From: Insolitispirillum peregrinum
GTDB lineage: Bacteria > Pseudomonadota > Alphaproteobacteria > Rhodospirillales > Rhodospirillaceae
Direction: 5' to 3' (one strand)
DNA length: 59,706 nucleotides
NCBI RefSeq assembly: GCF_042665255.1
Contig: NZ_JBHTCD010000030.1
In this document: positions 50,537 to 59,463 of the stretch, piece after piece
Layout: the number at the start of each line of letters is the position of its first letter
Position numbering within the stretch: the first letter of the stretch is position 1
The notes under the pieces: generated by a model
What the model saw: only the letters and a program-made list of their open reading frames with translations
Database searches by the model: none
Told to the model about the DNA's origin: nothing
Translations under genes and position numbers: made by a program

Positions 50537-51445
50537 TTAGGCAGAAGGGGCGGAGGGTGCAAGCTCGTCGGTGGTGAACGGCACGGCATAGCCGCCGATC
50601 ACCACGGCCCGGCCCACCTGATGGTCCGAAGCCAGCTTGGCAATACGGGCATCGTCGGCGGCAACGTACTCGCTGATTTCCAGCAGATACTGCCGACGTT
50701 CTTCGCCAATGGTATGGCTGTCCATGATTTCCAGCAACGGCAGGCCACTGCTTTCGACCAGCGTCCGCACTGCCCCCCGGCTGAGGTCCGGGGTGGTCTC
50801 GATTGCCACCAGACTGCGGTCATGGCCGGTCGGTTCGACCGGCATCCGGCCAATGGCAAAGGCTTCGACGCCATCGCCCCGCCCCGGCCCCGGCCCGCAC
50901 AGCGGCAGGCGCGAAATGATGCGCGGGGTGTTGGCGGTTTCAAAGAACAGCATCGGCCACCACGGATTGCTTTCTTCAAAGCGGGGCAGCGGCAGGACGC
51001 CAACGCTGACTTCGCCTTCGGCCACCGCCCGCACCACCGGCGCGGTGGTCTGCCACGGCGAGGCCGGTGTCAGGGAGCCATAGGTGTCGCGGGCCAGTTC
51101 CAGATACCCCGCCCCGCGCGCCGGCATGTACACCGCCATCGACATCGAGCCTTGCAGGGAGATCAGGGCGGCAAACATTTCACGCCACATGCGGATGATC
51201 ACCGCCTTGGGGAACAGGCCGGTGGCACGCCGCAGCAGACGGCGCAGGATTTCCATTTCGCGGCCCGGCCGCAAGACCACACCACCATAGGAGCCAGCAT
51301 CATCGGACGCCCGTTTGGCCGCAGCGATCCGCGCACCCAGCGCCGCCCGCTCGTTCAGCAGGTCGAGGATGCTGTCATCAATCCGGTCAATCGCACGACG
51401 CAAATCGTCGAGCGTCTCACCGCTCGCGGTACTCTCCCCGGTCAT
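50537..51445 (-). CDS. Chorismate mutase with degenerate prephenate-dehydratase-like C-terminal domain
   Basis: 302 residues. The first 95 residues are an AroQ chorismate mutase (LRRAIDRIDDSILDLLNERA, ARIAAAKRASDD, REMEILRRLLRRA). The rest resembles the periplasmic-binding-like fold of prephenate dehydratase (P-protein) in layout (SMAVYMPARGAGYLELARDT, SPWQTTAPVVRAVAEGEVSV) but lacks the catalytic TRF motif, and the final part resembles an ACT-like regulatory region (RSLVAIETTPDLSRGAVRTL, LLEIMDSHTI). It makes prephenate from chorismate for the genes downstream; the C-terminal part may be structural or allosteric. Confidence 0.85.
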   Translation of the reverse strand: MTGESTASGETLDDLRRAIDRIDDSILDLLNERAALGARIAAAKRASDDAGSYGGVVLRPGREMEILRRLLRRATGLFPKAVIIRMWREMFAALISLQGSMSMAVYMPARGAGYLELARDTYGSLTPASPWQTTAPVVRAVAEGEVSVGVLPLPRFEESNPWWPMLFFETANTPRIISRLPLCGPGPGRGDGVEAFAIGRMPVEPTGHDRSLVAIETTPDLSRGAVRTLVESSGLPLLEIMDSHTIGEERRQYLLEISEYVAADDARIAKLASDHQVGRAVVIGGYAVPFTTDELAPSAPSA

Positions 51446-51569
51446 CCCTGGTTCCCCAAACTGTCAAGCCGCCTAGTCTTAGTCTTGCCGGGGGATAAAA
51501 TCAAAGAAAACATTGGCCGCCCGCCCATCACGGCCGCGTGGGCAGGGGGATTGTTCTGCGTTAAAACAT

Positions 51570-51599
51570 CCCCCCACAGGCAAACCATCCTGCGGGGGG
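51570..51599 (-). terminator. Hairpin terminator candidate after the PepSY gene
   Basis: CCCCCC (51570-51575) pairs with GGGGGG (51594-51599) and CAGG with CCTG inside, one mismatch. On the minus strand it is followed by ATGTTTTAAC, a weak T run. It lies 12 bp past the stop at 51611. Confidence 0.55.
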
Positions 51600-51610
51600 A
51601 ACCGCGGTCC

Positions 51611-53032
51611 TCAGGCAGCCACCCGCCTGCGGGCACTCCGCCACCAGCGCACGGTATCAATCAGCAGAAAGGCCAAAAGACTGGCCCCCAGCACCGGCAA
51701 CGCCCATCCCAGCACCAGCGCAATCAGCCCGCAGAGCAGCTTTTGCACGCCCCCCAGACGCGCCCACGCGGCCAGTAAAACCCGCGCCGGAGCCCCGGCT
51801 GGCGGACGCCGCAGCCACCACAGGCGATAGCCATAGGCAATCATCACCATCAGGCCGATACCCAACGCCGCCATCAAAAGTTGATTGGGAACCCCGAACA
51901 GCACGCCCATATGGGTATCAATGCCCCAGCGCACCAGCTTGGCCACCAGCGGGAACGTCGCGAAGTCGGCCCGGCTGGTGATGGTCAGCGTTGCCGGATC
52001 AATCGCCACCGTATCGACCTGCGTCGGCCACGAGCGGTCATATTCCCGCACCACCCACGCCAGCGATGCCGTTTTGGCCGGACGAACCTCGACCTTTGGC
52101 GAGTCGATCCCCCCGGCCCGGGCTACCGCCAGCACCGGGTCCAGCAGGTCCAGCGGATCACGCGGCACCTGCGGCGCAGTCATCGGCATGCCCTGCCCGC
52201 CCGCGTGATGCCCCGCATGATCGGCATGATCCCCTGCCACCGCCGGAGCCGGTGCAGACGCCGGAGCGGTCAGCGTGGTGCTGACGGGACTCTGAACGGT
52301 CAGCGTGGTGCTGACCGATGGCGTCACCCAGCCCAACGTCCCGCGCAAGGCATCAATATGATCCCCGGCCCATTTCGACCATGTCAGCCCGGTCACCGAC
52401 AGGAACAGCAAGCCGACAGCGCACCACAGGCCGATCAGGGAATGCAGCCGACGAACCGGGCGATGGCTGGTCGACCGCCGGGTCCAGCTCCACAGAACCA
52501 CGCCGCTGATCACCGCCACCCACAACCACGAGGCTGCCAGTTCGCTGTAGTTGCGCCCCAGATCACCCAGCAGGCCATGGCGATGCAGATAATCCAGCAT
52601 CAACCGCAACGGCAGCACCCCGGTGGTGCCATAGGTGCGCAGTTCGCCATGGACAGCCAGCGTCACCGGGTCAACAAAAACGGTGCGGGTTTCAGAGTCC
52701 GGCAGGCCCGGCTGGGTGAACATCACCCGGGAAGTCTGCCCGGCAGCCGGAGCCGGTCGCAGCGAGAACAGTCGGGGCTCGGGGCCAATAAAGGCCCGTG
52801 CCGCCGCCGCCTGCGCCGACAGCGGCTGAGGGGTGCCGGTGGTGGTGGTGAACAGGGTATCATGGTACAGCGCCGTTTCGATTTGCGGCGCCAGCACATA
52901 GGCGGTGCCGGTCAGGGCGGCAAAAAAGATGAACGGGGCCACAAACAGGCCAATATAAAAGTGCAGGCGAATGATCAGCAGGCGCAGGCCCGCCCAGCCG
53001 TCCTGCGGCGCGGGGTGCTTTGGCGAAGACAT
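51611..53032 (-). CDS. PepSY-associated transmembrane protein (reductase-like)
   Basis: 473 residues with four membrane helices: RLHFYIGLFVAPFIFFAALT near the N-terminus, SWLWVAVISGVVLWSW, LIGLWCAVGLLFLSVTGLTW and LLMAALGIGLMVMIAYGYRLWW near the end. This is the PepSY_TM layout found in siderophore/iron reductases and beside TonB receptors. The large loop has a direct repeat (VSTTLTVQSP, VSTTLTAPAS) and a His-rich stretch (GDHADHAGHHAGGQGM) that could bind metal. A DUF2946-like gene precedes it. Likely role in iron or copper reduction, by inference. Confidence 0.85.
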   Translation of the reverse strand: MSSPKHPAPQDGWAGLRLLIIRLHFYIGLFVAPFIFFAALTGTAYVLAPQIETALYHDTLFTTTTGTPQPLSAQAAAARAFIGPEPRLFSLRPAPAAGQTSRVMFTQPGLPDSETRTVFVDPVTLAVHGELRTYGTTGVLPLRLMLDYLHRHGLLGDLGRNYSELAASWLWVAVISGVVLWSWTRRSTSHRPVRRLHSLIGLWCAVGLLFLSVTGLTWSKWAGDHIDALRGTLGWVTPSVSTTLTVQSPVSTTLTAPASAPAPAVAGDHADHAGHHAGGQGMPMTAPQVPRDPLDLLDPVLAVARAGGIDSPKVEVRPAKTASLAWVVREYDRSWPTQVDTVAIDPATLTITSRADFATFPLVAKLVRWGIDTHMGVLFGVPNQLLMAALGIGLMVMIAYGYRLWWLRRPPAGAPARVLLAAWARLGGVQKLLCGLIALVLGWALPVLGASLLAFLLIDTVRWWRSARRRVAA

Positions 53033-53083
53033 CAGGGGTCATCCTGTATGGGAACAATCGGCAATACGGGCAGTTCTGTCCGC

Positions 53084-53530
53084 TTACCGGGGTGGTCCCC
53101 GCGCAGAAACCGCATAGGCAGCCCGTTTGATCGCCAGCGGCGCCGACGCCTCGCCCCAGCACAACGCCACCACCATCGCAGGCAGCGGCAAGGCAGCCCC
53201 GGACACTGGCACCATCAGCGGGACGGCCGCACACAGGCTCTGGCACATCAGCGGGCAAGGATCAGACGGCGCGGCATCCGGGGAGCGATCTGGTGCAGAC
53301 GACGGGGTTTCCGCCGCGTGCGACACACACACATCCGCCATCCAGCCCGGCTCGCTGGCTGTCAGCGGCAGGGCCATCACCGTGCGGGTCAGCGCCGATT
53401 GCACCGACAGCAGACAGAGCAGGGCGATCAGGATGACCAGCCCCAGGCTGCCCCCTGTCCGTCCCATCCGTTTCTGCATCGCTGTCAGCACCGCCCCTCC
53501 ATTCGGATCGTTCGCCGCCACTGATACCAT
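53084..53530 (-). CDS. DUF2946-like secreted or membrane protein
   Basis: 148 residues; the start may be at ATG 53479 (MQKRMGRTGGSLGLVILIAL). A hydrophobic N-terminal helix is followed by a region with WMADVCVSHAAETP and DPCPLMCQSLCAAVPL, whose Cys/His pattern is like DUF2946 proteins found beside copper or iron uptake genes. Precedes the PepSY gene by 52 bp. Function unknown; a metal-binding accessory is plausible. Confidence 0.6.
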   Translation of the reverse strand: MVSVAANDPNGGAVLTAMQKRMGRTGGSLGLVILIALLCLLSVQSALTRTVMALPLTASEPGWMADVCVSHAAETPSSAPDRSPDAAPSDPCPLMCQSLCAAVPLMVPVSGAALPLPAMVVALCWGEASAPLAIKRAAYAVSARGPPR

Positions 53531-53855
53531 AAGGAACGAAGGAGGGAAGAGTCCCGGCGAAAGAAAAGTCCATCAGACCTCCCTGATCCGGCTTTGGCCA
53601 GCGCCTGACCGGGGTGTTGGTCTCCTGCCAGCAACAACCCCGTCGGCAGGCTTTGGTGACGCTGGATGAAGGGCCCCTGTTCGTGGCATTATCCCGTGTC
53701 TATAAGGGGGGTGTCGAAACGCTGCGCAAATATGCCACACACATCAGCACGGCATCATAACGACCCGGCCTTTCGCCCCACGTCACCGCCTGCACCGTCA
53801 CAGGGCTGGCACCGGGCCGGTTTTCCTTCGGGCCACCAACCAAAAGGACCACATC
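53531..53855. other. Divergent region between DUF2946-like and fusion genes
   Basis: No gene seen. On the minus strand GGCAGGAGACC (53619-53629) resembles the B12-box of cobalamin riboswitches, but the other conserved elements are absent. AAAAGGA before 53856 is the ribosome site of the fusion gene. Confidence 0.4.
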
Positions 53856-56800
53856 ATGGCGGTCGTGCTGATCAGCAACCTCGCCCCGATCGCGGACGCG
53901 GATGCCGCATTCCTGAACGACCTGATCGGGACTTTTGAGCAGCTGGGCCATCAGGTGGTCTTTTGGTCCACAGTCAGCCATCCGACCCTCGAACGGGTTT
54001 TTCTGCCCAGCTCGTGGAAAATCAAGGACTGGCTGAACCTGTACCCGGTCGATCGCCTGTTGCCGCCCGATACTGGCGACATTGACGCCGAAACATGGGC
54101 CGAGCGGGTCAATGCCCTGTGCCTGCAGGATGTCGATGATGCCTCGCGGCCGGCATTGCTGGAAATCCTGATGCGGGTGTCCCGGCACCTGCTGGAAACC
54201 GTGCAGCCGGACCTGTATCTGGCATGGAATACCCTGTGCCCGCATGTCGGCGTGCTGAGTGATCTGTGCCGCCGGGCCAACATTCCGGTGATGACGATCG
54301 AACGCGGTCACATCCCCAACACCTGGATGCTGGATACCGGCCTGCTGGGGCATTCGCGGCTGGCCGAAGTGCCACTGAACCGGCTGGTCACCTCGGCCCG
54401 CCAGCGCCGGAGCTGCCTGAAGACCGGTACGACGGTGCTGGCGGAGCAAAATCTGGCGGCCTTTCAACGCTATCCGCAAAATCAGGACGAAGCCTCGTTT
54501 GCCGATCTCGAGTCCCTGACCGGCAGGCCGCGCGTCCTGTTCCTGCCACCCGATGACAGTGCCCTCGGCTTCCTGCCTGCTCAGGGGCCGGACCGGGCCG
54601 CCTCACTGCCGGGCTACACATCCAGCCTTGACGCTGCCCGTGCCGTGGCCGCACGGGTCAGTGCCTTGGGCGGCATCACCGTCTTCAAGCCGCATCCGTC
54701 CTTTGAACGGCTGTCGCTGGATACACGCGGGCAGCCGGACCTTTACATCCTCAACCTCGATTTTCAGCGCCTGATCCGCTGGGCCGACGTGGTGGTGACC
54801 AGCGGCAGCGGCCTGCTGCACGTTGCCATGAGCTACAACAAGCCGGTGGTGCTGACCGCGCGCGACATTTTTTCCGGCAAGGGCATCGCCTATGAAGCCC
54901 TGCAGGAAGCCGACATTGCCGGCGCCCTCAGTGCCGCCCTGAAACGCGACGGCTTCACCGCCCGTCAGCAGGCATTCAAGGTTTATACCGGCTGGCTGTG
55001 TCAGAATTACCTGATGCATGCGGAACAGACCTTGCCGCCAGCGGGCGTATGGACTGCTGCCGACGCCGTTGCCAAGCTGCACAAACGCCATTTGCAGCAT
55101 CGTCCGTCGTGGGCCCGCAGCCCCGAGCTGATCGCCGCCTGCACACAAGCCCGCCCAGCCCGCCCGATCGGCGAAGAACTGGCCAGCCAGCTGGGCAGCG
55201 GGCTGACCATTGCCAGCGACTTCCCGTCGTTTGCGCAAACCCTGACCCAGAGGGAAACCACGCTGGCGGTGGTCGATTTCGACCATACCCTGTTGCTGGG
55301 CAATTCAACCGAACTGTATCTCGACTCCATCCGCCCCCGCTGGCTGGCCGCCGCCATCCACGCCTTGATCTGGGGCTTGCAGCCATGGACCTGGATGGCC
55401 CGCAAGGGCGAGGATCCGCTGCTGTACCGCGACTATCTGCGGGTGGTGCTGATGACCATCCTGTTCCCCTGGTCGCTGCTGCTATGGAACCTGAAAGCAG
55501 CCCGCATCGCCAGAGAGCTGGCCTGCAAGCCGTTGCAGGAGGCCCTGACGCAGGTCAATGCCGCCCCCACCCACATTCTCGGTCCGGGGTTCCGCTTCAT
55601 CCTGTCGCCACTGGTGCGGGCGATGGGTCTGCCCGGTGCGCTGATCACCGCAGAATCGTTCTGGGGCGGCCCGACCATCCGCCGACGGGGCAAGGCCGCC
55701 ATCCTGCGCGACGCCCACGGCAGCGACACCCTGTCGCAGGCGATCACCATCACCGACAATCCGCATGATGCCGACCTGTTTCCGCTGGTCCGCCAAGGCT
55801 GGCTGATTGACTGGCCGGGCCGCAAGTTTACCGCCCTGCTGAACGACTATGTACCGTTGCGCTATACCGCCGATGCCAAATACCCCGATGGCAACATCCT
55901 GCGCCATCAGCATTTCGGCGAAGACCTGATGGTTCTGCTGCTGGCCTATGCCCTGATCCCGGCCAGTGGCATGCTGACCTTTACCGCCCTGCCCGGCCTG
56001 CCGTTCCTGCTCACCTTGCTGGCCTTGCCGCTGCTGTTCCTCTCGTTCTTTGCCGTCTACGAGATCGGCTATTACGAAAACGATTTCGTCGCCGCCCGCC
56101 GGGAAAGCAAACCAACCCTGTCCGGCCTGCAAGCCCGCTTTGCCCGCTATCCCATCAACCGCTGCGGCTGGTCGTGGGGAGCCGGGGCCGGGCTGCCCGG
56201 CTGCCTGCTGGCCTATGGTGCCCACTGGAGCAGTCTGGGCGATACACCGCCACCACCCGTCCTGTTACCGTTGTTCGTTGTTGGCTGGGCCGCCGTCCTG
56301 CTGGCAACGCGAGGGGTGTTTGCCCTGTTCAACCGGGTCCCGGAAACACAGCGGGTCCTGCTGTTCCCCTTCCTGCAACTGGCAAAGACCTGTGGCGCGG
56401 CGGTTGTCCTGCCGCTGAGCGGTGCCGGGTTGGCAGTCTTGCTGGCACAGGCCTTCCGCCAGATTTCCAGTTACATGGTCTATCGCCATGGCGGTGAAAC
56501 AAAACTGGTCAAACGGCAACGTCACCGCCTGATCGTGCTGGTGATGCTGCTGGCCGGACTGACCGCCGTTTCGCCATCGCTGGTTGGCTGGACGGCCCCG
56601 CAGGTGTGGGTGCTCATCGCCTGGGCCCTGCACCGTGCCTTGCGGGAAACGTTCGGCCCGACCTGGGGGCAACAGCTTCGTGGGGGCTGGTCGTGGTTGC
56701 GGGCGGCCCTGTCGCCGTCGGGCTGGAAAGCGCTGACCTCGGGCAGCCTCGCATCCCAACCGGCCCCGGTGACGGACGCACAAGGCAAACTGAAGCAGGC

Positions 56801-56981
56801 GATGGAGGCCATCGAACAGCAGGAATCGATGATCCGCCAGTTGAACGAAGGCTATACAATGCAGTTGATGGAAATCAGGGACTTGCAACTGACCCTCGCC
56901 CAGAAAGACAACAACTTGCGCCGTTTGCAGGAGGAAAAGGAACAGCTGGAAATGAAGCTCGGTTTCCCCCCGCCCCCGTAA
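53856..56981 (+). CDS. Capsule-type glycosyltransferase/HAD phosphatase/polytopic membrane/coiled-coil fusion
   Basis: 1041 residues, clear AAAGGA ribosome site. Residues 1-430: a GT-B-like fold similar to KpsC/KpsS or CDP-glycerol transferases (FKPHPSFERLSLD; ADVVVTSGSGLLHVAMSYNK). Residues 468-660: HAD phosphatase of the SerB/IB type (VVDFDHTLLLGNSTEL with Asp474, Asp476, Thr478; ITDNPHDADLFP). Residues 690-925: eight or so membrane helices with the motif YEIGYYENDFVAARRESKPT, seen in HAD-associated membrane proteins. Residues 975-1035: predicted coiled coil (QQESMIRQLNEGY, KDNNLRRLQEEKEQL). It probably acts on a membrane-linked polysaccharide or lipid precursor; the complete function is unknown. 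It stands alone. Confidence 0.75.
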   Translation: MAVVLISNLAPIADADAAFLNDLIGTFEQLGHQVVFWSTVSHPTLERVFLPSSWKIKDWLNLYPVDRLLPPDTGDIDAETWAERVNALCLQDVDDASRPALLEILMRVSRHLLETVQPDLYLAWNTLCPHVGVLSDLCRRANIPVMTIERGHIPNTWMLDTGLLGHSRLAEVPLNRLVTSARQRRSCLKTGTTVLAEQNLAAFQRYPQNQDEASFADLESLTGRPRVLFLPPDDSALGFLPAQGPDRAASLPGYTSSLDAARAVAARVSALGGITVFKPHPSFERLSLDTRGQPDLYILNLDFQRLIRWADVVVTSGSGLLHVAMSYNKPVVLTARDIFSGKGIAYEALQEADIAGALSAALKRDGFTARQQAFKVYTGWLCQNYLMHAEQTLPPAGVWTAADAVAKLHKRHLQHRPSWARSPELIAACTQARPARPIGEELASQLGSGLTIASDFPSFAQTLTQRETTLAVVDFDHTLLLGNSTELYLDSIRPRWLAAAIHALIWGLQPWTWMARKGEDPLLYRDYLRVVLMTILFPWSLLLWNLKAARIARELACKPLQEALTQVNAAPTHILGPGFRFILSPLVRAMGLPGALITAESFWGGPTIRRRGKAAILRDAHGSDTLSQAITITDNPHDADLFPLVRQGWLIDWPGRKFTALLNDYVPLRYTADAKYPDGNILRHQHFGEDLMVLLLAYALIPASGMLTFTALPGLPFLLTLLALPLLFLSFFAVYEIGYYENDFVAARRESKPTLSGLQARFARYPINRCGWSWGAGAGLPGCLLAYGAHWSSLGDTPPPPVLLPLFVVGWAAVLLATRGVFALFNRVPETQRVLLFPFLQLAKTCGAAVVLPLSGAGLAVLLAQAFRQISSYMVYRHGGETKLVKRQRHRLIVLVMLLAGLTAVSPSLVGWTAPQVWVLIAWALHRALRETFGPTWGQQLRGGWSWLRAALSPSGWKALTSGSLASQPAPVTDAQGKLKQAMEAIEQQESMIRQLNEGYTMQLMEIRDLQLTLAQKDNNLRRLQEEKEQLEMKLGFPPPP

Positions 56982-57635
56982 TCCCGCCTACCATCAGGCG
57001 CTGCCTTGTGTTGGGCGGTCGCCCCCCGCCGCAGCACGCCAATCAGGACGAAAAGCCATCCGCGCCTTTGTCTGTCAGCCGGGCTGCGGCCTGTCTGGCG
57101 GTGCCCGGCACGATCTGCCATCCCCCACCGCTGGCGGAACCGGGCAGCGTTTCGGCCCGGAGAATGTCTTTGATCCGTTGGAGCCAATTCTCGAGCCAAA
57201 AAAGCCGCAGAAGAAAAGAAGATTGAATTACGTCACACACAAATAAATTATTTATGATATATTTAATAAATACAGCATAAAACATGAAAAATATTTCACA
57301 TATGCAAAAAATACATTCCCAAGATAGATATTAATTGCACTTCAATCATATTTTTATTCAATGGCTATATAACCATATTTATTTAAGTGAAATCACAGAC
57401 CACCCGGTCCCTTAGCACCATTGAATATTAGATCATATTCATACTAAAATACCTCCATCGCCGTTCCTCATCGCGTCAGGCATTTTTCCCCTGACCCCCG
57501 CTCGGGGCACAGTCTCAAAGCGTTCCAGACGCCCCCCAGAATACGCACCTGCTTCGTCATCCCGCAGCAGGCCCCGATCCCTTGGAATGAAGCGCAGGCG
57601 ATGCATCGTCCACGACCAGATACAAGGTTCGTTTT
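56982..57635. other. Gene-poor spacer with AT-rich island before the globin receptor
   Basis: The first 200 nt are GC-rich; a leftward frame (57043-57285, ending LPGSASGGGWQIVPGTARQA and so on) has some coding bias at its 3' end but its start lies in AT-rich DNA; it could be the remnant of a gene. From 57200 to 57460 the sequence is markedly AT-rich with many TTTATT/AATAAA runs and no frames; promoters of the receptor gene are likely here. I recognise no other feature. Confidence 0.4.
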
Positions 57636-59372
57636 ATGCCGCATAGCTCGATCAACCTGTCTGCCCTCAAAGCCTATATTCGCCTGACTCCGGCACAGGA
57701 AGCGCTGATTGCCGCCAACAGCGATCACCTGCTCAGCACCTTTGACCGCTGTATTGAGGGCTTTTATCGCCATATGTGGAACACGCCCGCCACCCGGGCC
57801 ATCATCAAGGACAAAAGCCACATCCCGCACCTGATCGCCGCCCAGCGTCAGCACTGGGCCCGTCTGCTCAAGGGACCGCTCGATCAGGATTATCTGGCGC
57901 GCGCCTATCGGGTCGGGCAGGCCCATTCCAAAGTCGGCCTCAGCCCGGACCTCTATATGGGTGGCTATGCCTATCTGCTGGAAGAATGGTTCACCCTGCT
58001 CGGGCATGGCTTTCGGACCGCACGGGTTGTCAACCTGCTCAGTGCCCTGATGAAAGTGGTCAATCTCGACATGCAGATTGTCCTGATGACCTACAACGAC
58101 AGCGAGACAGACCGAGACCACCTGCAACAAATGACGCAGACCGCGCTGGAGGGGCTGCGCCATAATGCCCGTGTCGCCATCTCGACCAATGACGGCATGG
58201 TCACCATGGCCCGCCTGACCTATGACGCCCGCAACACCACCGCCATCAGTCAAAGTGTTTCAGCCGCCGCCGAAGAGCTGGTCGCCACGTCCAGCGAGAT
58301 TGCCCGCAGCAGTGAAGGAGCGCTGGAAGACAGCGAGCGTGCGCGCCAAACCGTTCAGACGGGGATTCTGGCCGCCGAAGAAGCCGTTGCCAGCATGAAC
58401 CAGATTTCCCATGCCGCCACAGAGGCCGCCAATCGCGTCGAAGAATTGTCCGTTGCCGCCGAGAAAATCGCCGAGATCATGACCTCGATCGAAGCGATTG
58501 CCGACCAGACCAATCTGCTGGCTCTGAACGCAACCATCGAAGCCGCCCGCGCCGGGGATGCAGGCAAGGGGTTCGCGGTGGTTGCCAACGAGGTCAAATC
58601 CCTTGCCACCCAAACCGCTCGGGCTGCCGAAGACGTGGGAAGCCGGATTGGCCTGCTCCAACGGGAAATGCGGAACATCCGGCAGGCCATGCATGCCAGC
58701 GCCACAGCCGTTTCCGGCGGACAGGACGCCATCAGCAAGACTGGTCGCGAAATGAGCGAAGTCGCCGGACAGGTCGAAGCGGTCGGCCAGCGCATGCGTG
58801 ATATCTCTGGCATCCTGAATCAGCAGACCGACGCTGTCAGCGAAATTTCGTCCAGCATCACCACCATCGCCGCCATGGCAGAGAAAAATCAGGATTTGAT
58901 CCTGAAAACCACCATCACCATCGAAGAAACCAACGATTCCATTGCCGACCGTGTTGCACAGTGGTCAAAGCTGGCCACCCCACAGGCATTGTGTGAAATT
59001 GCCAAAATCGATCACGTGATTTTCAAAAAGAATGTGACCGACATTGTGATGGGGCGCGCCTCCATCGAACAACATGGCAGCATGCCGGATCACAACACCT
59101 GCCGACTGGGGAAGTGGTACAACCAGATTGCCCAGTCGGCTTTGCGGGATCATTCGGCTTATATCAATCTGAAAGCTCCCCACGAGCGGGTCCACAAGAC
59201 CGGACAGAAGGCCATCGATGCCATTCGCCGGGGCGATACCCCCGCCGCCCTCGCCACCCTTGACGACCTGAATGAAGCCTCGACAGAGATCATCCAGCAA
59301 CTTGATCGCCTGTCTGTCGCCATTGGCGAGCTTGAATCGCATTCTGATATTGCCGTCAATCTGGGGCATTAG
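57636..59372 (+). CDS. Globin-coupled chemoreceptor with zinc-binding CZB domain
   Basis: 578 residues, cytoplasmic, no membrane helix. Residues 15-165 form a globin-coupled sensor fold with the proximal heme His97 in YRVGQAHSKVGLSPDLYMGG. The MCP signalling hairpin carries NATIEAARAGDAGKGFAVVA. The C-terminus (about 453-570) is a CZB zinc-binding domain: His460 (KIDHVIFKK), Cys489 in DHNTCRLGKWY, His506/516/520 (DHSAYI, PHERVH). It probably couples O2 binding to CheA, as HemAT does, with zinc or oxidant tuning by CZB. Its stop TAG is the first three bases of the 94-bp repeat. Confidence 0.93.
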   Translation: MPHSSINLSALKAYIRLTPAQEALIAANSDHLLSTFDRCIEGFYRHMWNTPATRAIIKDKSHIPHLIAAQRQHWARLLKGPLDQDYLARAYRVGQAHSKVGLSPDLYMGGYAYLLEEWFTLLGHGFRTARVVNLLSALMKVVNLDMQIVLMTYNDSETDRDHLQQMTQTALEGLRHNARVAISTNDGMVTMARLTYDARNTTAISQSVSAAAEELVATSSEIARSSEGALEDSERARQTVQTGILAAEEAVASMNQISHAATEAANRVEELSVAAEKIAEIMTSIEAIADQTNLLALNATIEAARAGDAGKGFAVVANEVKSLATQTARAAEDVGSRIGLLQREMRNIRQAMHASATAVSGGQDAISKTGREMSEVAGQVEAVGQRMRDISGILNQQTDAVSEISSSITTIAAMAEKNQDLILKTTITIEETNDSIADRVAQWSKLATPQALCEIAKIDHVIFKKNVTDIVMGRASIEQHGSMPDHNTCRLGKWYNQIAQSALRDHSAYINLKAPHERVHKTGQKAIDAIRRGDTPAALATLDDLNEASTEIIQQLDRLSVAIGELESHSDIAVNLGH

Positions 59373-59463
59373 AGTATTTTCAAGTTGACCGTCGACGGTC
59401 AACGGCTCGGAAAATGCAGCCCTAAAAGGGAAGAGCGTTTTCGCTCGGTGTGAAAACGCTCTA
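59370..59463 (-). repeat. 94-bp palindromic-ended repeat, copy 2 (inverted)
   Basis: Same length as copy 1 at 37843-37936 and, as reverse complement, nearly identical; differences are confined to about the TTTTAGGGCTGC / TTTTAATGCCGC stretch and one base in a terminal arm. The left TAG is the stop of the globin receptor; the right CTA is the stop of the leftward transposase. The 20-bp palindrome is at 59384-59403. Confidence 0.9.

Noticed and set aside
49493..51778. 761-codon rightward frame over hisC and chorismate mutase
   Set aside because: Spans two real leftward genes and their gap; no recognisable domain, biased antisense composition.
53619..53629. Cobalamin riboswitch suggested by a B12-box-like GGCAGGAGACC on the minus strand
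   Set aside because: The other conserved riboswitch elements (GCCACTG, GGGAAGG, CCGGAGCTGCCCCCGCAA-like core) are not found in the 300-nt region, so the match is probably chance.
59384..59403. 20-bp palindrome GTTGACC-type as an isolated operator
   Set aside because: It is an internal part of the 94-bp repeat present identically at 37903-37922, so it is repeat structure rather than a gene-specific operator.
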